NCBI GenBank assembly: GCA_947561585.1
Contig: CANNZV010001846.1
Location: 1-64,000, forward strand
Direction of reading: 5' to 3'
Origin: Caprella mutica
Taxonomy: Eukaryota; Arthropoda; Malacostraca; Amphipoda; Caprellidae
Length of the DNA: 64,000 bases
The number at the start of each line of letters is the position of its first letter. Within the stretch, counting starts at the first letter, position 1. This document shows, one piece after another, positions 32,991 to 45,061 of the stretch. The position numbers were made by a program, and so were the translations under genes. Under the pieces are notes generated by a model. That model was given only the letters and a program-made list of their open reading frames with translations. It searched no databases and was not told the origin of the DNA.

Positions 32991-33749
32991 CAGTACCTAA
33001 ATATCTAATTATATAACATATAATCATAGTTAATTTTCTTGGTTACTATTCATTAGTCCGACACTTTTGTAGTTTATTTCTTATTTAACATCGAACATAC
33101 GTACATGGGGTGAATACAAGAAACTAGTGGATACAACAAACTACATGACAAGATAAAATCGAGTGACGGATTGCACCATACTAATTAATATTAAAAATAA
33201 AATAAAATATAAATTTTAATTTATGATAATGAAAGACAGAGAAAATTTTTTTTTTATATATGTATAGTACTTATTTATGATTTTATATTTTAATAAAAAA
33301 AAAAAGGAAAATGAGAAACACACAGAAAGATGTAACTGTTGGACTAGTGATAAGTCCTCACTTTTCTCTAATAATTTTGAAGTCGATTATAAATACTTTT
33401 TAAATGATTAGTAATTAATGATTATATTCATGCAGTATATTTTAAAATTAATTTTTGACATCTCAGAGTGAGACAAATAATGCTCTCATTTTATCCAGAA
33501 TAAAACCCCGGACATCTTCCATTATCGGAGAATAAATATTAGATGTCATTCATCGTATTTAATTGTTCTAGAATACATTACCATGCTGATATACTCTATA
33601 GTGAGACAGTTATAACATGCTATACAGTGTGACAGTTATAACTCGATATGTATCTTTGTGTTCCTGCTTCAGTATTTACAGTTAGGTTATTAATTGCTAG
33701 AAGTAATGAATTGATGTATTATCCCTAGTAAAGGACATATAAAAGTGAT
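32991..33749. other. AT-rich intergenic spacer upstream of the PLA2 promoter
   Basis: No gene was recognised. Short repeats of ACAGTTATAAC occur around 33600-33645. Confidence 0.4.
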
Positions 33750-34052
33750 AAAGACCACGTGGTAATGATAATAACTACGTGGTAGTGATAAGAACCACGT
33801 GGTAATGATAAGAACCACGTGGTAGTGATAAGGACCACGTGGTAGTGATAAGGACCACGTGGTAGTGACAAGGATCACGTGGTAGTGATAAGGACCACGT
33901 GATAATGATAAGAATCACGTGGTAGTGACAAGGAACACGTGGTAGTGATAAGGACCAGGTGGTAATGATAAGAACCACGTGGCAATGATTAGGACCACGT
34001 GATAATGATAAGGACCTCGTGCTAGTGATAAGAACCAATTGCTAGTGATAAG
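33750..34052 (+). repeat. 20-bp minisatellite with eleven CACGTG E-boxes
   Basis: About 15 units of GATAAGGACCACGTGGTAGT and variants. Eleven contain the perfect palindrome CACGTG, the core site of bHLH proteins of the Myc/Max, USF and Clock/Cycle type. The array is about 2.1-2.4 kb upstream of the predicted PLA2 start. GATAAG, a GATA-factor core, is also in most units. A regulatory role is inference. Confidence 0.9.
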
Positions 34053-34379
34053 AATATTCTAACGGTACATAGTACAGACCTATCACATGTAACTAAGATC
34101 TAACTGTGACAATATTAACAATGACATTACATCCTTGTTGGGAAAATACCTTCTTCTTCCGATCTTAGTTTAGTGTAATAAATGGTAAAAGATTTTCTCT
34201 CTACGGTAATTCAATGAAAATAAATAATTATTATTGTTAATTTGAAATATTGTCTTTCTTTCATTACAGAAAAAATCTTGATAATAATGTCTGTAATTAT
34301 AATATTTTACGATAAAATATTTACCGTAATGGACAGTAACAGACGATTTACCGACTGTAAATATCCAACTGGGTTAGCT

Positions 34380-34527
34380 AGGGTAAATTACGAGTTATCG
34401 GACAGTTCTCACATTAAGAAAATATTATATAATTATTCATTTAGGTCATATAAGAAAGTGATATAATTGAACATATTTACTCGATATTTAAAATGTGGAA
34501 CTGTCCGATAATTCGTAAGTTAACCTT
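34380..34527. repeat. MITE family B, complete two-armed copy
   Basis: AGGGTAAATTACGAGTTATC with GGACAGTTCTCACATT on the left. Inverse AATGTGGAACTGTCCGATAA with TTCGTAAGTTAACCT on the right. Confidence 0.7.
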
Positions 34528-34644
34528 TATATGTTGAGAATATAAATGCCTTTTCATGCATCTTTCCTAGAGTGAAAAATCATACAAAAGAATAGGTTAT
34601 AATGTAATTAATTTGAGTGCAAAAATATATATGGTAATCATATA

Positions 34645-34758
34645 CAGGGTGACCCACGAAAAAGTGTACCCGACTTTTTCTTCAATATAAATATTGTAAT
34701 TCAATTTTAAAAATTAGTATAAATTAGAGTTCAAATAAAATTAGAAAGGGTCACCCTG
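34645..34758. mobile_element. Short CAGGGTGAC MITE, 114 bp
   Basis: Ends CAGGGTGACCCACGAAAAAG and inverted CAGGGTGACCCTTTC, flanked by TA at 34643-34644 and 34759-34760. The shortest member of the group that includes the 811-bp foldback element at 4408. Confidence 0.7.
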
Positions 34759-35016
34759 TATAGGCAAAGAAAATACTTAAACTTAAAAAAGAGAATTATT
34801 TTCAAACAATGAAATAAGTTAAAAATAAATAAATAAAATAAATCACAAAATTATCTGAAAGTACCTAAAGTACATCATAAAGTACATATCGTCACCTTAG
34901 GGTGCAGAGGGTTAAACCTTCTACTTCAAATGCGTAAATAGTTTAGAGAAGAAATTAAAAAATTGACACAGTTTCTGGAGGTCATTTTCTATGTAAAGGT
35001 CAGTAGAGAGACGCTA

Positions 35017-36158
35017 GCCAGTGGCTATTTAGTTAAGATGCTGTGACGCACCAGTAGACTGACAGTGAAAACAGTACAGTGGCTATTTAGTTAGGATGCT
35101 GTGACGCACCAGTACACTGACAGTGAAAACAGTACAGTGGCTATTTAGTTAGGATGCTGTGACGCACCAGTACACTGACAGTGAAAACAGTACAGTGGCT
35201 ATTTAGTTAGGATGCTGTGACGCACCAGTACACTGACAGTGAAAACAGTACAGTGGCTATTTAGTTAGGATGCTGTGACGCACCAGTACACTGACAGTGA
35301 AAACAGTACAGTGGCTATTTAGTTAGGATGCTGTGACGCACCAGTAGACTGACAGTGAAAACAGTACAGTGGCTATTTAGTTAGGATGCTGTGACGCACC
35401 AGTACACTGACAGTGAAAACAGAACAGTGGCTATTTAGTTAGGATGCTGTGACGCACCAGTACACTGACAGTGAAAACAGTACAGTGGCTATTTAGTTAG
35501 GATGCTGTGACGCACCAGTAGACTGACAGTGAAAACAGTACAGTGGCTATTTAGTTAGGATGCTGTGACGCACCAGTAGACTGACAGTGAAAACAGTACA
35601 GTGGCTATTTAGTTAGGATGCTGTGACGCACCAGTACACTGACAGTGAAAACAGTACAGTGGCTATTTAGTTAGGATGCTGTGACGCACCAGTAGACTGA
35701 CAGTGAAAACAGTACAGTGGCTATTTAGTTAGGATGCTGTGACGCACCAGTACACTGACAGTGAAAACAGTACAGTGGCTATTTAGTTAGGATGCTGTGA
35801 TGCACCAGTACACTGACAGTGAAAACAGTACAGTGGCTATTTAGTTAGGATGCTGTGACGCACCAGTAGACTGACAGTGAAAACAGTACAGTGGCTATTT
35901 AGTTAGGATGCTGTGACGCACCAGTACACTGACAGTGAAAACAGTACAGTGGCTATTTAGTTAAGATGCTGTGACGCACCAGTAGACTGACAGTGAAAAC
36001 AGTACAGTGGCTATTTAGTTAGGATGCTGTGACGCACCAGTAGACTGACAGTGAAAACAGTACAGTGGCTATTTAGTTAGGATGCTGTGACGCACCAGTA
36101 CACTGACAGTGAAAACAGTACAGTGGCTATTTAGTTAGGATGCTGTGACACACCAGTA
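35017..36158 (+). repeat. Minisatellite, 58-bp unit, left block, about 20 copies
   Basis: Units CAGTGGCTATTTAGTTAGGA followed by TGCTGTGACGCACCAGTACACTGACAGTGAAAACAGTA, with AGTACACT/AGTAGACT variants. Interrupted at AGTA by element A copy 2; continues at 39829. Confidence 0.95.
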
Positions 36159-39100
36159 CACACAGAGAAAGGATTAGTTGAATCAAATCATATTTGATTT
36201 GTTTTGACTAAATTTTATGGTTTATCTGTGCGCCTACCTACGTGGTGAGTTGCAGGTACTATTTAATATGAGTTAAATTGACGTTGGTTAAAACAACACA
36301 TATGTGAGTTGATTATTTTTAATTCCCGATGGTCACAACAACTACCTGTGATAGTCAAAACTGCTCGTGATGGTTGAACCAATTATATGTAATGGTTAAA
36401 ACAACTACAGAACAAGGTTACATCAACTACTTGTGTAGGTTATACCAACTACTCGTGTAGGTGATGTCAACTACTCATGTAGGTTATATCAACTACTCGG
36501 TTAGGTTATATCAACTACTCGTGTTGGTTATATCAACTAATCGTGTAGGTTATACCAACTAATCGTGTAGGTTATACCAACTACTCGTGTAGGTTATACC
36601 AACTACTCGTGTAGGTTATACCAACTACTCGTGTAGGTTATACCAACTACTCGTGTAGGTTACATTAACTACTCGTATAGGTGATATCAACTACTCGTGT
36701 AGGTTATATCAACTACTCGGTTAGGTTATATCAACTACTCGTGTTGGTTACATTAACTACTCGTATAGGTGATATCAACTACTCATGTAGGTTATATCAA
36801 CTACTCGGTTAGGTTATATCAACTACTCGTGTTGGTTATATCAACTAATCGTGTAGGTTATACCAACTGCTTGTGTATGTTATACCAACTACTCGTGTAG
36901 GTTATATCATCTTCTCGTGTTGGTTATATCAAGTACTTGTAAACTAAGTAAATGTATATCAACTATTATAGTGTAGGTTGAAATATCGGTCTGGTTAGCA
37001 GTAGCCAGACTTTTTACAAGACTTTTTCAGTCACTATATTTACTCTATTAAATTATAATCTCGAGTTAGGTCCCGGTATCAATTAGATTAGACTATTTAT
37101 TTTCTAGGACCAAATCTAACATGTTCACATTTATTTTCTACTTTTGCTTCTGTGATATGCATACTATTTTAATTTTAAAAAATAATTGATCACCTAGACC
37201 TATCCTTGCTTTTTGAAATGTTTTCGATCCGATGAATTGATATATGGTTATCAGTTGTAAATTAATAGATTAGATTGAATAAGCAATCTCATCAGGTCAG
37301 TTTATAAATAAGTAGTTAGATGACATAAATAACTTTACGTAATTAATTAACCAGGCTAGATTACAAAAGTTGATAAATCTTTGATATGCTGCAATTGTAC
37401 TATAATTTAATGAATAATAAATTAATGATGAAGCCTTTATCTTCTAAACCATAAATTAGTGCAATTCATCTTACTCATAGGCACTGATATTGAAATATGC
37501 TAATAGAATTACCAAGGTCAAATTGAAAACGAAATATAAACATTTAAGTTTTAGATTTATTATTTAGAAGTACAATTTGAATTCTCGTCACTGTCTGTTA
37601 CGACTATAGGTGGCTAATTCCTGAAATAAGAGATTCGTATATTAATATATATTGAATAGAAATTCACAGTATCGTTCATATACATTATCAATAACATCAC
37701 CAACTCTTTTTCCTTTTGTGATAAGATAGCGACAGCTTCGATATTCTTTTCATGTCTGGAATCCCTAAAAGCATATGAAAAAGTAAGAGCTAATCATATT
37801 GCAAATACATATTTAAAAATCATCTTATATTTTCAAATACTTACTTTGACCTAGCATAATTGTTCCTGAACCATTCAAAGGAATTGAAGAGGACTCCGAT
37901 AGTTGATGACGTTGATCTACTTCATCAATTCTTCATCAAGATCTGAAAGTAGATTCAGAAAATATATAAAACCATATATTAATAAAGAAATCAAAAGAAT
38001 TATTAACTGAGAATTCTTTCATATAGGTAAATTATTTATATAAAATGTTAAACTAATTATAAATCTTCAGATGCAGTATAAATTTAGCTCCAATAAATAC
38101 AATGGATTTTTCTAGCTAATCCTCATAATTTTGTTCATTATACACTCATAATGTAGACTTTAATTAAATACCAAGAAAGTATAATATATCAAAAGGCTCA
38201 CCTCTGGTTGGAGTGTTCTCACCCTGCTAAATCTCTGGACGGTGTTCTTCTCCGACTATCTCCCTGGATGGAGTTCTCCCAGTCATAGAAAACTAGGGTC
38301 AAGTAGGTAAATTGCGGCAATTTAACTAACTGCGGTCTCTTATCCCAGAAACATTAATAACCATCATGACTTCAAGGCACTCGTGAAATGAATAGAACCT
38401 ATCATAAATTGAGCTTAAATTATGATGTTCAACAATTCAGTATATAGCTAAACTAATTTCAGAATGATTTTGAGACTCTCTTAATAGGGTCACAATTAGA
38501 AATTAAAGAACCGAATTTACCTGTGTAACCCTACCTATAGGTACACCAACTAGTTTTAAAATATTTAGATTATCAGACTACTTTACTGAAGATACTAGGA
38601 TAAGTTCCGAAATATCGGACGGCTCCACATTTTCGGTCGCGTAAGAAAAACTATATTAAATTAACTTTTATTTTAATTAGCTATTAGGTAGCTATATACT
38701 ATATTTCATACGTGACCGAAAATTTGAAATCGCCTGATAATTTGGAACTTACCCTATTCTGAGGACAGCGCAGTAACTGCCTAGCCTATGTAAAAGGTAT
38801 TGACACTGAAAAAAAAACAGCTAGGTAGGTATGATGCTTAAATAAGTTAACATATAATAATCTAGGAAAATTAGTTTGGATATCAGTTTACAAACTGGAA
38901 GGCAGTAATCAAAATTTATTATTATAAAAGTTATCGACTGATAATCAGCTCTTCAAATAACTACCTATATAAAGCCACCAAACTATCAATCACCAATATT
39001 TTAGAATATTTAGGCAGACATTTATCAATTTATTAATGGAATTAACTAATAATTAATAATCGATCGGCAGCGATAATACTATTTAATGCATATAACGCTA

Positions 39101-39826
39101 TTGTTTGCACTTGAACTAAAATGGTATTGAGGAGCGTTTACATTCAACACGTAACACACTTGAAACAAGATTTGAACTGAAAAGTGTTATGCGAATAAAT
39201 TAGCTTTGAGGAAAGCATAAGTTGCCACATACTCATTTAATTGAACTCACATCTAAACTCAAAAAAAAGTAGCACTAACTCTCATAGTAAGTTAATTTAT
39301 ATACCAGATAAATAAGATTAACAGTCTTTGTGGGTTACATTATCACACTATGTCATAGTTGTTTTAACTCTTACCTAAACTTACAAAAAAGTAGCGCCAA
39401 CTCTCATAGTAAGTTAATTCATACACTGCAGAATACACTGGATTAGCAGTCTTTGTGGGTTACTATAACACACTATGTCATAGTTGATTTAACTCGCACC
39501 TAAACTTAAAAAAGTAGCGTCAACTCTCATAGTAAGTTAATTCATACACCAGATACATTGAATTGACAATCTTTGTGAGTTACTTCAACACACTATGTCC
39601 TAGTTGTTTTAACATATGTTCAAACTCCCAAAATGTAACTCTAACTCTCATAGTAAGTTGATTCAATCCATAAAATGATTTGAATTAACTATGTTTGGTG
39701 ACACACACGTCATAGTTGTTTTAACACACATTAAAACATGAATATAGTCAAACCAACTAACGTAATAAATTGATTCAAAGCATAAATTGTTGACCCATTA
39801 AATATGAGTAAACTTTTTTCTCTGTG
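36159..39826 (-). mobile_element. Element A copy 2: 3.67-kb CACAG-ended element inside the 58-bp array
   Basis: In the opposite orientation to copy 1. CACACAGAGAAAGG at 36159 and, inverted, CACAGAGAAAAAAG at 39826, with TA at 36157-36158 and 39827-39828. Removing it restores a normal satellite unit (CCAGTAGACTGACAG), which proves the borders. It is longer than copy 1 mainly because the 22-bp subterminal array (about 36420-36960) has more copies. MITE B (38597-38755) and MITE D (38294-38533) sit inside as in copy 1. Confidence 0.85.
37560..37942 (-). pseudogene. Broken copy of the three-exon frame of element A
   Basis: Same exon-intron layout as 19342-19707 with acceptors and donors kept. The first exon has an 11-bp insertion (duplicated ATTGATGAAG-type sequence) that shifts the frame, and the last exon has TGG changed to TAG. 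The splice sites and the C-terminal codons are otherwise conserved. Confidence 0.5.
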
Positions 39827-39828
39827 TA

Positions 39829-40203
39829 GACTGACAGTGAAAACAGTACAGTGGCTATTTAGTTAGGATGCTGTGACGCACCAGTACACTGACAGTGAAA
39901 ACAGTACAGTGGCTATTTAGTTAAGATGCTGTGACGCACCAGTAGACTGACAGTGAAAACAGTACAGTGGCTATTTAGTTAGGATGCTGTGACGCACCAG
40001 TAGACTGACAGTGAAAACAGTACAGTGGCTATTTAGTTAGGATGCTGTGACGCACCAGTACACTGACAGTGAAAACAGAACAGTGGCTATTTAGTTAGGA
40101 TGCTGTGACGCACCAGTACACTGACAGTGAAAACAGTACAGTGGCTATTTAGTTAAGATGCTGTGACACACCAGTAGACTGACAGTGAAAACAGTACAGT
40201 GGT
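39829..40203 (+). repeat. Minisatellite, 58-bp unit, right block, about 6 copies
   Basis: Continuation of 35017-36158 after element A. It ends in a partial unit next to the MITE at 40203. Confidence 0.93.
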
Positions 40204-40479
40204 ATAGGGTAAAGGAACAGTTACTGGCAACTGAACACTGGGGGATAACTTCAATAGATAAAAAAAAAACGTATTAGAATATATTAATTATAGGGAAAAC
40301 AAAAATATTAAAAGAACATTATAATTGGTAACCATGATACTTGCTGGTATCATGGATACCAATTGGTCACAATTAATAATATATTGAATGCTAATATTTG
40401 GATGTGATGTTCAATAATAAGCCATTGAAATATTTTACTGTTATTTAATTCACATCTGGTAACTGTTACTTTATCTTAT
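40203..40479. repeat. Palindromic MITE with TAGGGTAAAGGAACAGTTAC ends and the shared core
   Basis: Ends TAGGGTAAAGGAACAGTTAC and inverted TAAGATAAAGTAACAGTTAC. Near the middle: GTAACCATGATACTTGCTGG and its near-inverse TATCATGGATACC. The ends differ from MITE B and from the Harbinger-like MITE, but the core is the same. Confidence 0.6.
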
Positions 40480-41098
40480 GTCAATTTCTCTCTTATCAGT
40501 TTTATCTTATCTCTTTTAATTATTATTAGTATTAATGCCATTTTCTGGACTGTGTATCATGCGTGCAAATAAGCCCTGTTATTTATTCACTTCTATTTAC
40601 TGGGTAATAGATAGGTAATAATTTAAATTTTTTTTAAGATATATGGTATTTAATAGCAAATTCATAATTGATATAATTATTCTAAGAAACTCATCCTGTT
40701 AATTTTATTCGAAACTCACCCATACGACACGAAATGGCGGGAAAAAAATTAATTCCGAAGTGCATTACGATATTTTACGGTAAAAGTACGGTCTTTATTT
40801 ACCGTTATGGACAATAAAAAACAATTTGAAGATTTTAAATTTTGCCCTGTATACCAGTACTATATAAGCTCCGCCCCTTTTTTCATATTTCCATGCTAGA
40901 TGGTGGAACGTCACAGTAGCTACTCGGGAAATGGGTGTCATACGTCATGATATGTCAATACACATTTCTAACAGTTAAATTGGTAAAAGCAACTTACCGA
41001 AAACTTTAAACTTCCATATGTTTGTTTATGCTTTAGATTGTTACAACCGAGGATTTAACAAAAAATATTTAAAAAAATACAGAGCAACAAAATTATAT
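40480..41098. other. AT-rich spacer
   Basis: No gene was seen. A stretch at about 40755-40810 (GATATTTTACGGTAAAAGTA, then TTACCGTTATGGACA) resembles 34300-34335, suggesting another dispersed repeat. Confidence 0.4.
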
Positions 41099-41432
41099 CA
41101 TCATTTCAACAATATGACAATATCATATCAACAATATGACAATATCATATCAACAATATGACAATATCATATCAACAATATGACAATATCATATCAACAA
41201 TATGACAATATCATATCAACAATATGACAATATCATATCAACAATATGACAATATCATATCAACAATATGACAATATCATATCAACAATATGACAATATC
41301 ATATCAACAATATGACAATATCATATCAACAATATGACAAAATCATATGAACAATATGACAATATCATATCAACAATATGACAAAATCATATGAACAATA
41401 TGACAATATCATATCAACAATATGACAATATT
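41099..41432 (+). repeat. Minisatellite, 22-bp unit, about 15 copies
   Basis: Units CAACAATATGACAATATCAT plus AT. Nearly identical copies, so probably recently expanded. Confidence 0.94.
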
Positions 41433-41708
41433 TTCTTGTATAGAAAATATTTCAGGAGTAACTGTGTTAATTTTGTTGGTCGTTTTCTGTTAATCTTTTT
41501 TTTGGGGTAACTATTACAAACATAAGATCATGCAGGTATGATTGATTGAGAATCATTTTATGATAAATAATATAATTAAAAGAAAGGAAATCGAGAATAT
41601 ACACTATATTATAATTGATAATTTACAGTACAGTTTAAGTTAATTATTTCATCTTCAGTAGATATTGCAGTTCTCTTTTTTTGCAGAGCTTTTCCCACCA
41701 GTATTATA
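41433..41708. other. Short AT-rich spacer
   Basis: Nothing recognised. Confidence 0.35.
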
Positions 41709-41990
41709 CAGGGTGGGCCACAAAAATGTTTCCGCTTTTTCAAATACTTGTAAATCGTTAGCCAAAGGACGAAAAAGCTGTATCTTGATTTCTTTTTTTC
41801 CGCCTCTTATTGTTCTATTTACAGTTATAACAATTTTGAACTGATGGACATAGTTTAAGAACAGGTAAGCAAAGAGTGAGGGTGATTATTTTTGTCATTG
41901 CGCGAAGGTTATTCTTAGAGCTAACTCTGTGATTTTACTTACCAAAAAGCAGTGAATAAAAAGAAATAATATAATGGTATACATTTTAAT
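41709..41990 (+). repeat. CAGGGTGGG-type element end
   Basis: CAGGGTGGGCCACAAAAATG resembles 11272 and 34645. No inverted partner was identified. The right limit is arbitrary. Confidence 0.35.
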
Positions 41991-41991
41991 A

Positions 41992-42400
41992 CAGGGTGCT
42001 TACACTTCTTCCTTGGAAACTATTTGGAAATAGAACAACTTCAGTTACATTTTGATCTCATCGAAGTTTTCACTCTGAATATTCATTATTTGCTTGTTCA
42101 TTGCATGGTTAAGGCCCGTTTCACACTTACATTTAGAACACCGCGGAAAAAATGCTTTTCTTAAAATATGCTTACACGTGTTTTTTTTTATCGTTGATGG
42201 AAAAATAACATTAAATTTTTACTTCAGCTATAAAGGAACGCATGAGTGAACACATATAGAAGAGCTTTTTTCCGCGCTGTTAAAAATGCAAGTGTGAAGC
42301 GGGCCTTAACCATGCAATGCACAAGTGAAGAACGAATATTCATAGTGAAAACTTCAATGAGATCAAAATGTCACTGAAGTTGTTCTATTTGAAGTTGTTC
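41992..42400. mobile_element. Foldback element interrupted exactly at its centre
   Basis: The arms at about 42028-42108 and 42310-42395 are inverse to each other (AGAACAACTTCAGTTACATT and TTTTGATCTCATCGAAGTTT on the left). They meet at CATGGTTAACCATG, where another MITE has inserted. The left end starts CAGGGTGCTTACAC after TA. The right end is replaced by a Harbinger-like fragment. Confidence 0.6.
42113..42305. mobile_element. 193-bp MITE inserted in the TTAA at the centre of a palindrome
   Basis: Ends GGCCCGTTTCACACTTACAT and inverted GGCCCGCTTCACACTTGCAT, both bordered by TTAA (42109-42112 and 42306-42309). A TTAA duplication would suggest a piggyBac-type element. A TTA duplication of the Harbinger type cannot be excluded because TTAA is itself the palindrome centre. 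Confidence 0.65.
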
Positions 42401-42462
42401 AGGAGGAGCTTAGCAAAAAGTCTGGTGGAAAGACTTAAAAAACTCTTCGTGTGTACGGTCCT
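42401..42462 (-). repeat. Right end of a Harbinger-like MITE (fragment)
   Basis: AGGAGGAGCTTAGCAAAAAG, then TCTGGTGGAAAGACTTAAAA and GTGTGTACGGTCCT, matches the right ends at 17290-17346 and 30716-30779. The left half is absent. Confidence 0.65.
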
Positions 42463-43091
42463 TAATATATTGCAATAATGATAGTTGTCACTGCTGTCGC
42501 ACAAATTTTAGTTAAAATGATCATAAAATATTAAACGTCCGTTGTACAATTTTAATAAAGTGCAAGGGTGCATGCAGCGTCACTCCAAATGAGAATATTA
42601 CTGTAGTCAGTTATATAATACCTTCTTTGAACCTATGTTTGTAGAAAACAGAATATTGTAGGGATAATGAATAATTACAAAAATCTAACATCGGGAAATG
42701 TCTCACACTTATTACTGTTTTGTTCTAAGTGTGAGTTGCGATTTTGTAATATGAGCAGGGTATGCCTGTAAACGTGAAAATGAAAAGATTATAATGAAGA
42801 ATTTAGACACTAAAAGATTGATTATGAAGCAAATATATGAAATATATCTACTATTAGTCTATAAGTAACAAAAACAATAATGTAACGTTTGTAGAATCCT
42901 GATTTACAGTCAGAAAGTATCAGAGATCAACTCAACATGACAGTCATGGTGAGAACTTGTGATGTCACTTTTATTTTGATCTGTGATTAATAGAGATCAT
43001 GATTACTACTAACATTAAGCAGTAACTATCACTCACTTATATGAATTATCAATTGTGATACTTACCAGGTCAAAATCAAATCAAAATGCTA
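42463..43091. other. Spacer ending in the conserved 3' flank of tRNA-Asn genes
   Basis: From about 42900 (AGTCAGAAAGTATCAGAGAT, TGATGTCACTTTTATTTTGA) it matches the flanks of all other Asn genes in the cluster. The left part holds nothing recognised. Confidence 0.45.
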
Positions 43092-43108
43092 CGCCCCCGG
43101 GTGGGCTC

Positions 43109-43148
<40 letters not shown>

Positions 43149-43165
43149 AATTGCGCCACGGAGGC
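43092..43165 (-). tRNA. tRNA-Asn (GTT)
   Basis: 74 bases on minus including discriminator G. Acceptor GCCTCCG pairs with CGGGGGC. D-stem GCGC/GCGC, anticodon loop CTGTTAA (GTT), T-loop TTCGAGC with stem GGTGG/CCACC. A run of four T follows within 10 bases of the 3' end, a Pol III terminator. All arms pair, so probably functional. Confidence 0.93.
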
Positions 43166-44152
43166 CTGATCTACTCAGGGAAATTGAAGATAACAAAAAA
43201 TTTGTCATCCAGTATACTGTGAACAATCTGAATGATGAAGTATGGAGTTTCTCAAATGGAATTTCTCAAAAATAAACATTTATACCTTGAGCTAAGAATA
43301 CTTATAGGGTTTACCATGAAGTCTGCAACAGGATTCGTCATAAATACATGACTCCAAATCGACTCAAACCTAAATTCGGCGTGAAGCTTTTAAATTCTGT
43401 ATATTAGAGTCGAATGGGATCAGGGGACAAGCTTTGAACTAACTACGGAACGAGTAAAATTTGAAACTTCAAATTTCTTCTGCTTGTATTATCAAAGAGA
43501 AGTTCATCCGCATAACGAAAATTTTACAATTTTTAATTTAGTATTATTTTCAAATCTTACAAATTTATCGATGTGTACCCAGACCAATTTTATAATAACT
43601 ACAAAAATTACAAGTATTTAAGTTTATATTAGTAAACTGTCAAAATCATTACGGTTCACTATACTTTGACTGTACCTACTATTGCTACCAATATGATTTT
43701 ATTGCATTTCAAGTTTCATAAAGATTGTTAAATGACAATGTAGCTAACTAGCCAAATTGAAATTTTGGAAATAGTAAAATTTTCATTAAAACCCCTCGAT
43801 TATCCTGTTAACCCTTTATGTACTGAATGAATTTGAACGTGAAAAAATATGATATCCATGCAATGTATTAATAATTCTTTCTTTTTATAACATTTGAAAA
43901 AATCCTAATTGACCTTAATTCATGTAAGGGGAAACATGTGTTCTAATAAATGAAAACGTATACATGTTTTTAACCGGTCTCGAATACATTTTGATTTCTC
44001 CACGTCAGATATCTTTGAATAGTCTATATTTTCAGGTTAAGAAACAATTAAAAAACTGTTTTGTACCTGAAAACTTAACCTTGTAAATTTTAGATCAATT
44101 AGAAATATATAGACAATATTTTTTATTTATAATTACCTGCAAGAGTCTAGTA
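43166..44152. repeat. tRNA-module spacer between Asn and His genes
   Basis: Repeated at 51235-52458 and 58942-60165. Here a segment including the tRNA-like relic is missing between CCTAAATTC and GGCGTGAAGC (about 43377). Confidence 0.6.
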
Positions 44153-44224
44153 GCCGTGATCGTATAGTGGTTAGTACATTGCGTTGTGGCCGCAATAACC
44201 CAGGTTCGAATCCTGGTCACGGCA
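44153..44224 (+). tRNA. tRNA-His (GTG)
   Basis: 72 bases. GCCGTGA pairs with TCACGGC, anticodon loop TTGTGGC (GTG at 44186-44188), T-loop TTCGAAT, discriminator A. TTTT follows about 20 bases downstream. Confidence 0.93.
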
Positions 44225-44274
44225 AGTAGATAGGACTCTTGTTTTATGTTCAAATTCAGTCGAATGAAAAAATT

Positions 44275-45061
44275 AAGATAAATATAAATATCAACAATGG
44301 TAGATCAGTGTCTAAGTTTAGATGGCTACAACTTATATTAGAAAATTATCGCAATTCTGAAATTACTGATTCCGAAGTAATAGTTTATCCCAAGTTGTAT
44401 TTATTCAATTAGATTCCAAATATTTTATACAATTTAACAAACTACAAAGACGTGTGAATGTTAAGTTGTTATAATATAAATATAAATATCAACAATGGTA
44501 GATCAGTGTCTAAGTTTAGATGGCTACAACTTATATTAGAAAATTATCGCAATTCTGAAATTACTGATTCCGAAGTAATAGTTTATCCCAAGTTGTATTT
44601 ATTCAATTAGATTCCAAATATTTTATACAATTTAACAAACTACAAAGACGTGTGAATGTTAAGTTGTTATAATATAAATATAAATATCAACAATGGTAGA
44701 TCAGTGTCTAAGTTTAGATGGCTACAACTTATATTAGAAAATTATCGCAATTCTGAAATTACTGATTCCGAAGTAATAGTTTATCCCAAGTTGTATTTAT
44801 TCAATTAGATTCCAAATATTTTATACAATTTAACAAACTACAAAGACGTGTGAATGTTAAGTTGTTATAATATAAATATAAATATCAACAATGGTAGATC
44901 AGTGTCTAAGTTTAGATGGCTACAACTTATATTAGAAAATTATCGCAATTCTGAAATTACTGATTCCGAAGTAATAGTTTATCCCAAGTTGTATTTATTC
45001 AATTAGATTCCAAATATTTTATACAATTTAACAAACTACAAAGACATGTGAATGTTAAGTT
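44275..45061 (+). repeat. 198-bp tandem repeat, four copies
   Basis: ATCAACAATGGTAGATCAGT recurs at intervals of exactly 198 bp (starts near 44290, 44488, 44686, 44884). The units are almost identical. The corresponding site in copy II (about 52595-52780) has one unit. Confidence 0.93.

Noticed and set aside
32325..33027. Frames over 200 codons on both strands
   Set aside because: 21-bp satellite read-through; same reasoning as for the other arrays.
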